Source of the DNA: JAUWZS01 sp964423085 | GTDB taxonomy: Archaea; Aenigmatarchaeota; Aenigmatarchaeia; CG10238-14; SCSR01 | Reading direction: 5' to 3' | DNA: 9,672 nt | Assembly: GCA_964423085.1 (NCBI GenBank) | Contig: CAYRDB010000016.1 | Coordinates: 1 to 9,672, forward strand | In this document: positions 6,584-9,672 of the stretch, in pieces | Position numbering within the stretch: position 1 is the first letter of the stretch | How the letters are laid out: the number at the start of each line of letters is the position of its first letter | Position numbers and translations under genes: made by a program | The notes under the pieces: generated by a model | The model's database searches: none | What the model was told of the DNA's origin: nothing | The model's input: only the letters and a program-made list of their open reading frames with translations

Positions 6584-6751
6584 ATGGCTCCGGAAACGGG
6601 GCCGCATCTTCCGCCCTACAGTATTAGGAACACCACTGCGAGGCCGGCCATTGCGCCCGCCATGCTAGAAAACAGTATTATCATAGCCCTTCTCCTGCTG
6701 ATTATCGTCTTGCCTTTCGGCATGCTTGGTTTTGGAAAAACTGGGAAATGA
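6584..6751 (+). CDS. Doubtful 55-aa ORF with strong ribosome binding site, antisense to the tail-anchored protein gene
   Basis: This ORF starts 9 nt after the stop of the 70-aa frame and is preceded by GGAGG (6575-6579), 4 nt from the ATG: a good archaeal Shine-Dalgarno sequence placed as for the second gene of an operon. The product begins MAPETGPHLPPYSIR and has a hydrophobic stretch SIIIALLLLIIVLPFGM (31-47). However, it is antisense to the membrane anchor of the minus-strand gene at 6616-7176, and the hydrophobicity may be only a by-product of that. Included because of the start signals; probably not a gene. Confidence 0.2.
   Translation: MAPETGPHLPPYSIRNTTARPAIAPAMLENSIIIALLLLIIVLPFGMLGFGKTGK
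6586..6603 (+). other. GAAA-tetraloop hairpin
   Basis: GGCTCCG-GAAA-CGGGGCC forms a 7-bp stem capped by a GNRA tetraloop when read as plus-strand RNA. One pair is G-U, which would become a C-A mismatch on the minus strand, so the structure favours a plus-strand transcript. It starts at the last base of the ATG of the 55-aa ORF and would cover its first codons. It could be a translational control element, part of a structured RNA, or chance. Confidence 0.35.
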
Positions 6752-7176
6752 ACGCGCATCTGCTTTTTTGGTTTTTCCGGTTTGTTCTCCATCAGCCTGG
6801 ATATCTTCTCCTTCACGTCATAACTCGAGTTCCAGTTTTCTTCAGGCTTGGACGGGATGTCTTCGTTAAAATCTTGATAGTTTGAAACCGGAGTCTCGGC
6901 TTCAGGGGACGACTCGTGCACAGGCTCGCTGACAATTTCGGACACCGAACCTGTGGAATCGCTGATTTTTTCGGGCGCCGTATTTGCGACAGGCGGAATC
7001 GGTTTGAAAGCAGGCTTGCGCTCAGGAGGAGTTGAAAGAGCGTACGGCTTGTGCTCCGGCGCTTTCAAAGGTTCCGGATCCGCACGCTTCTGCGAAGAAT
7101 AATCCTGACCCACAGAAGGCGAGTCGCCAATCTCCTGCTTTTTCCTTTCAAGCCACTCCTTCACGCTCTTGTCCAT
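6616..7176 (-). CDS. Pro-rich tail-anchored membrane protein (186 aa)
   Basis: Family not recognised. The N-terminus is a charged helix (MDKSVKEWLERKKQEIGD, 1-18), followed by a long low-complexity Pro/Glu/Ser-rich stretch (about 19-115) that should be disordered. A short predicted helix follows (YDVKEKISRLMENK, 119-132), then a Lys/Pro-rich segment. The C-terminus is one hydrophobic helix (about 164-186, AMIILFSSMAGAMAGLAVVF) that starts right after basic RRR (161-163) and runs to the last residue. This is tail-anchor topology with the bulk in the cytosol; the AGAMAG small-residue motif could support helix packing. It sits in reverse orientation between scpA and scpB. It might tether something to the membrane, but nothing in the sequence says what. 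Confidence 0.75.
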   Translation of the reverse strand: MDKSVKEWLERKKQEIGDSPSVGQDYSSQKRADPEPLKAPEHKPYALSTPPERKPAFKPIPPVANTAPEKISDSTGSVSEIVSEPVHESSPEAETPVSNYQDFNEDIPSKPEENWNSSYDVKEKISRLMENKPEKPKKQMRVHFPVFPKPSMPKGKTIISRRRAMIILFSSMAGAMAGLAVVFLIL

Positions 7177-7196
7177 ATTAAATTAATTCGGTTCTG

Positions 7197-7209
7197 TAAA
7201 ATAAAAATA
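7197..7209 (-). promoter_or_regulatory. TATA box of the tail-anchored protein gene
   Basis: On the minus strand this reads TATTTTTATTTTA, centred 27 nt before the ATG at 7176: leaderless again. It lies in the 90-bp spacer shared with divergent scpB. Confidence 0.5.
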
Positions 7210-7266
7210 GAGGTCACTGCGAAACCTTATTCTAATCAAACGCCAAATTATGTTATCGGCGATTTG

Positions 7267-7785
7267 ATGAACAAGAGGGCCCTTTTGGAAGCAGCGATGT
7301 TTGTGTCAGACTCACCGCTCACAGCGGACAGGCTCGCAGCAATAGTGAACGAAGACCCGGAGAACGTCAAAGCAATGCTGGACTCTTTTAAGAAGGACTT
7401 GGATGCGGACAACAGGGGGATAGTGATAGAGGAGACTCCCGAGGGATTTGAGATAAGGGTGAAGCCCGAGTACAGGGAGGAGGTCGCGAAGCTGGCTCCG
7501 TTCTCGGATCTTTCGGACGGAATGCTGAGGACGCTCGCGATAATAGCGGCCAGGCAGCCCATAAAGCAGTCGCTGCTTGTGAAATACCAGGGCAACAAGG
7601 TGTACGGCTACATACAGGACCTGGAGGGAAAGGGTCTGGTTAAGACCGAAAAGTTCGGGCGAACAAAGCTCATAACTGTGACGAGCGGGTTCGAGAGCTA
7701 CTTCGGTCAGAGCACCGAGGATATACAGAGGATGCTCAACAAGAAGCTAGAGGAGAAGCCTGAGACAGAAGAGGAAAACGATTAA
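7267..7785 (+). CDS. scpB: Segregation and condensation protein B
   Basis: ScpB binds ScpA in the SMC condensin and regulates head engagement. At 172 aa it is close to the usual length. There are two winged-helix domains. The first (about 1-75) starts MNKRALLEAAMFVSDSPLT, the typical ScpB opening. The second (about 85-148) carries the hallmark LRTLAIIAARQPIKQSLLVK and ends with GFESYFG. The C-terminal tail is acidic and disordered (EEKPETEEEND). The ATG at 7267 gives the standard N-terminus; the frame is open further upstream, but that stretch has no family features and overlaps the divergent gene. A partial ribosome site GGCGAT lies 3 nt before the ATG. No convincing TATA box is at the leaderless distance; CTTATTCTA at 7226-7234 is a weak candidate. 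Unlike the common scpA-scpB adjacency, it lies about 980 bp from scpA. Confidence 0.93.
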   Translation: MNKRALLEAAMFVSDSPLTADRLAAIVNEDPENVKAMLDSFKKDLDADNRGIVIEETPEGFEIRVKPEYREEVAKLAPFSDLSDGMLRTLAIIAARQPIKQSLLVKYQGNKVYGYIQDLEGKGLVKTEKFGRTKLITVTSGFESYFGQSTEDIQRMLNKKLEEKPETEEEND

Positions 7786-7819
7786 AACAAGGCTTCCAAT
7801 TAATTATCAGTTGGTTTTC

Positions 7820-8139
7820 ATGGCAAGGCCTAGCTGGGACAGGTATTTTCTGGACCTCTGCGAATCGGTTTCGAAGAGGGCAACATGCGACCGCGGAAAG
7901 GCGGGCTGTGTGATAGTAAGAGACAAGCGCATACTTTGCACAGGCTATGTGGGTTCGCCTGTGGGCCAGCCGCACTGCGACGAAGCCGGGCACGACATGA
8001 GGAAAGTTTTTGACGAACAAGGTAACGTGTCCGAGCACTGCGTGCGCACCATCCACGCCGAGCAGAACGCAATAATACAGGCGGCCAAGTTCGGCACGTC
8101 CATAAGCGGGGCCACGCTATACTGCAAGATGACTCCGTG
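7820..8139 (+). CDS. dCMP deaminase (3' end lost in assembly gap)
   Basis: Zinc-dependent deoxycytidylate deaminase, which converts dCMP to dUMP for dTTP synthesis. Visible: the N-terminal MARPSWDRYFLDLCESVSKR; CDRGKAGCVIV (26-36); the extra zinc-site region HCDEAGHD...EHC found in this family; and the catalytic TIHAEQNAI, with the zinc-binding His and the proton-shuttling Glu. The sequence breaks off at LYCKMTP plus a codon TGn. This is most likely the first Cys of the PCxxC zinc motif, so the second half of the active site is in the unsequenced gap. About 107 of an expected 150-170 residues are present. The ATG at 7820 is chosen over TTG 7811. It lies 34 nt after scpB, possibly co-transcribed; an AATTAATTAT at 7798-7807 is too close for a standard TATA box. 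Confidence 0.9.
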
Positions 8140-8239
8140 NNNNNNNNNNNNNNNNNNNNNNNNNNNNNNNNNNNNNNNNNNNNNNNNNNNNNNNNNNNNN
8201 NNNNNNNNNNNNNNNNNNNNNNNNNNNNNNNNNNNNNNN
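8140..8239. other. Assembly gap (100 N)
   Basis: Exactly 100 undetermined bases, a common placeholder for a gap of unknown size. It cuts two convergent genes, whose missing ends together need far more than 100 bp. Confidence 0.98.
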
Positions 8240-8463
8240 GCGTCGTCCTCTATGGTCACGCCCTGGTAGACCGACACCATGTTCTGTATCCTGACATTGC
8301 TTCCTATTTTCACGTTCTTGTCTATGTACGAGGACTTGCCCACGCTGCAGTTCTCGCCAAGCACAGCGCCCTCCCTGACCTGCACGAAATGCCATATCTT
8401 GCTGCCCTTGCCTATGGTACAGTCCGAAGGCACCACTGCTGTAGGGTGTATCATGGTATCCAT
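8240..8463 (-). CDS. Hexapeptide-repeat sugar N-acetyltransferase, WbpD-like (3' end in gap)
   Basis: Left-handed beta-helix acyltransferase. The visible 74 residues carry hexapeptide repeats (TIGKGS, VLGENC, SVGKSS, KIGSNV) and the family-typical IHPTAVV opening, KIWHF, RIQNMVSVYQGVTIED. These match the WbpD/WlbB group, which acetylates the 3-amino group of UDP-2-acetamido-3-amino-glucuronate; related enzymes act on other amino-sugar nucleotides, so the substrate is inferred. Full enzymes have about 190 residues, so more than half is in the gap. Two starts are possible. ATG 8463 has GTGAT 6 nt upstream as a ribosome site. ATG 8454 gives MIHPTAVV and lies 25 nt from TTATAT (8477-8482). The gene is 18 nt downstream of the aminotransferase and surely acts with it. 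Confidence 0.87.
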
Positions 8464-8476
8464 GTCATCACAAAGA

Positions 8477-8482
8477 TTATAT
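8477..8482 (-). promoter_or_regulatory. Possible internal TATA element before the acetyltransferase
   Basis: On the minus strand ATATAA (within GATATAATC) overlaps the aminotransferase stop codon. It is centred about 25 nt before ATG 8454 and 16 nt before ATG 8463. It could give an extra leaderless transcript from the second Met, besides read-through from the upstream gene. Confidence 0.3.
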
Positions 8483-9558
8483 CACACTGAAAAGCTTTTA
8501 ACCTTCTCCACTATCTTCTCCAGTTCATCCTTCCTCAGCGACGGATGCACAGGAAGGGAGAGCACTTTTTTCGACGCCTGATCGGCGTTGGGCACAGCGA
8601 CGCTGCCGTAGCCGAGGTTCTCGTAAACCGGCTGCTTCGTTATAGGCATCGGATAGTGGACAGCTGTCTCAATCCCGTTCCTGAACAGGTATTTCTGCAG
8701 CTCGTCCCTCCTCTCGCTCTTTATCACATACTGGTGGAAGACGTGCTTTGATTTAGAATCAACCTTGGGAGCTGTTATCCCCTCCATGCCCCATATGCCT
8801 TTTGTTATAATCTCGGCGTTCCTTATCCTGGACTCGTCAAGTCCGTCCAGCCGCTTCAGCTGACTTATTCCTATCGCAGCCTCGACCTCGGTCATCCTGA
8901 GATTGTAACCTATTGACGTGTGGAAATACTTGCGGCTCTGGCCCACGTCGGAGAGTTCCTTTATTTTCCTGGCGAGCGAGCTGTCGTTCGTGGTCACCAT
9001 TCCCCCCTCTCCCGTGGTCATGTTCTTGGTGGCGTAGAAGCTGAAGCATCCGACATGCCCGAAGCTGCCCACCTTTTTTCCGGAATATTCGGCGCCGGCA
9101 GCCTGCGCGCAGTCCTCTATAAGAACGAGCCCCCTGTCCTCGCATATGTCCATGATGGCGCCCATGTCGCACGGCTGCCCGTAGAGGTGGACTGCCAGAA
9201 CAGCCTTCGTCCTCTCCGTAATTCTTTCAAGAATCGAGTCCGGGCTTATGTTGAAAGTGTCCGGGTCTATGTCAGCGAAAACAGGCTTCGCGCCTGCCAA
9301 AAGTATGCAGTTCGAGCTCGACACAAACGAGAACGGGGTGGTTATAACCTCGCCGTCAATTCCGCAGGCATTCACAGCAAGCTCGAGCGCGGCAGTGCCG
9401 TTGGAAACTGCGACCGCATGATCGGTCCTGCAGTACCTGGCGAAATCGTCCTCGAACTCCTTTACAACAGGCCCTGACACAAGCCTGCCCGACCTCAGCA
9501 CATCCTCCACCCTGGCTATTTCGTCGTCTGTTATGACCGGCCTGGCTATCGGAATCAT
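8482..9558 (-). CDS. DegT/DnrJ/EryC1/StrS sugar aminotransferase, WbpE-like
   Basis: PLP-dependent aminotransferase that converts a keto-sugar nucleotide to an amino-sugar nucleotide, usually with glutamate as donor. Its 358 aa is a normal length. Visible: the opening MIPIARPVITDDE; SGRLVSGPVVKEFE (23-36); the cofactor region SNGTAALELA (52-61); TPFSF (74-78); VHLYGQP (123-129); IEDCAQAAGA (147-156), with D149 facing the pyridine nitrogen; and FYATKNMTTGEGGM (174-187), with K178 as the Schiff-base lysine. GYNLRMTEVEAAIG (about residue 220 on) is the typical substrate-side motif. With the acetyltransferase downstream, the pair resembles WbpE-WbpD of the UDP-diacetamido-uronate pathway, used in archaeal N-glycans and bacterial O-antigens. 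Other 3- or 4-aminosugars are possible. The ATG at 9558 has a TATA element 27 nt upstream. Confidence 0.93.
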   Translation of the reverse strand: MIPIARPVITDDEIARVEDVLRSGRLVSGPVVKEFEDDFARYCRTDHAVAVSNGTAALELAVNACGIDGEVITTPFSFVSSSNCILLAGAKPVFADIDPDTFNISPDSILERITERTKAVLAVHLYGQPCDMGAIMDICEDRGLVLIEDCAQAAGAEYSGKKVGSFGHVGCFSFYATKNMTTGEGGMVTTNDSSLARKIKELSDVGQSRKYFHTSIGYNLRMTEVEAAIGISQLKRLDGLDESRIRNAEIITKGIWGMEGITAPKVDSKSKHVFHQYVIKSERRDELQKYLFRNGIETAVHYPMPITKQPVYENLGYGSVAVPNADQASKKVLSLPVHPSLRKDELEKIVEKVKSFSV

Positions 9559-9580
9559 AGTTAGAATTAAGTTCCAAGAG

Positions 9581-9591
9581 GTTAAAAAAAC
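9581..9591 (-). promoter_or_regulatory. TATA box of the aminotransferase gene, also a T-run after the upstream gene
   Basis: On the minus strand this reads GTTTTTTTAAC, centred about 27 nt before the ATG at 9558. It also lies 11-21 nt after the TAA of the preceding minus-strand frame, so the same T7 run could terminate that gene. Confidence 0.45.
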
Positions 9592-9601
9592 GGCAGTTCA
9601 T

Positions 9602-9672
9602 TTATAATGTGCAATATTTCAGCGTCCTGACCACGATTGGAAAAACGTTTTCATGCACGTCCAGCGATGCGG
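9602..9672 (-). CDS. 3' end of a minus-strand gene (22 codons visible)
   Basis: An open minus-strand frame enters at the window edge and ends with TAA at 9602-9604. The visible residues include SLDVHENVFPIVVRTLKYC. This reads like a normal protein C-terminus, with AGG and CTG codons like the neighbours. Too little is present to name a family. Its position 43 bp upstream of the aminotransferase on the same strand suggests another glycan-synthesis gene, by context only. Another frame stays open to about 9619, so the reading frame itself is uncertain. Confidence 0.35.
   Translation of the reverse strand, partial: ASLDVHENVFPIVVRTLKYCTL

Noticed and set aside
6334..6585. Minus-strand 83-codon frame (MFPPYLKMF...) downstream of the tail-anchored gene
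   Set aside because: It has GGAG near its ATG and could follow the upstream gene, but no family features, and the strong TATA box points to the plus strand. It remains a weaker alternative to the 70-aa frame.
6362..6610. RNase P RNA or SRP RNA in the scpA-scpB island
   Set aside because: AAGTCC and GAGGAA near 6366-6385 and the GAAA hairpin recalled RNase P and SRP RNA. The conserved core elements (full GGAAAGUCC with a matching ACAGAA...GGCU, or the SRP helix 8 GCAGC loop) are not there in the right order.
8117..8490. Open frames running through the N stretch
   Set aside because: They exist only because N codons are not stops. The real genes on either side are convergent and truncated.
1..9672. 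tRNA genes, insertion sequences or integration sites
   Set aside because: I found no tRNA T-arm/anticodon pattern, no transposase or integrase, and no paired terminal repeats by eye. A tRNAscan and self-alignment would be firmer.

Overview
The window looks archaeal. Most start codons have an A/T-rich TATA-like element centred about 25-29 nt upstream, the spacing expected for leaderless archaeal transcripts. It carries an archaeal-type SMC/ScpA/ScpB set, and the coding sequences favour ATA (Ile) and AGG (Arg). A secreted Cys-rich protein with CCPGL and CPxDC motifs, together with small compact genes, suggests a DPANN-type lineage (Micrarchaeota/Diapherotrites-like). That placement is inference, because there is no rRNA or other marker here. 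The 100-N run at 8140-8239 shows this is a scaffolded draft assembly.

Left part (1-2954). A membrane-anchored Cys-rich exported protein (minus) is divergent from a HAD-family phosphatase (plus). A 144-aa zinc-ribbon protein (plus) follows and overlaps by 15 bp, tail to tail, with a Cas4/RecB-like PD-(D/E)XK nuclease that has Fe-S-type cysteines (minus). Upstream of the nuclease on the same strand is an unrecognised 204-aa protein, which is divergent from smc.

Centre (3024-7785). smc and scpA are separated by one base and form a condensin operon. The SMC protein has all ATPase motifs and a hinge but is only 836 residues long: both coiled-coil arms are about half the usual length. scpB lies about 1 kb further on. 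Between scpA and scpB are a Pro-rich tail-anchored membrane protein on the minus strand and a poorly understood stretch (6288-6615). That stretch has the best TATA box of the window, a possible 70-aa Thr-rich leaderless ORF, and a GAAA-tetraloop hairpin.

Right part (7820-9672). A dCMP deaminase (plus) runs into the assembly gap. From the other side a hexapeptide-repeat acetyltransferase (minus) runs into the same gap. Upstream of the acetyltransferase is a DegT/DnrJ-type sugar aminotransferase, and then the 3' end of another minus-strand gene. The aminotransferase and acetyltransferase form a nucleotide-sugar pair that would add an amino group and then acetylate it (WbpE/WbpD-like). This points to acetamido-sugar synthesis for glycans.

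I do not see a clear new defence or mobile system. The strongest leads are the short-armed condensin SMC, the small-gene/RNA island between scpA and scpB, and the Cys-rich exported protein.
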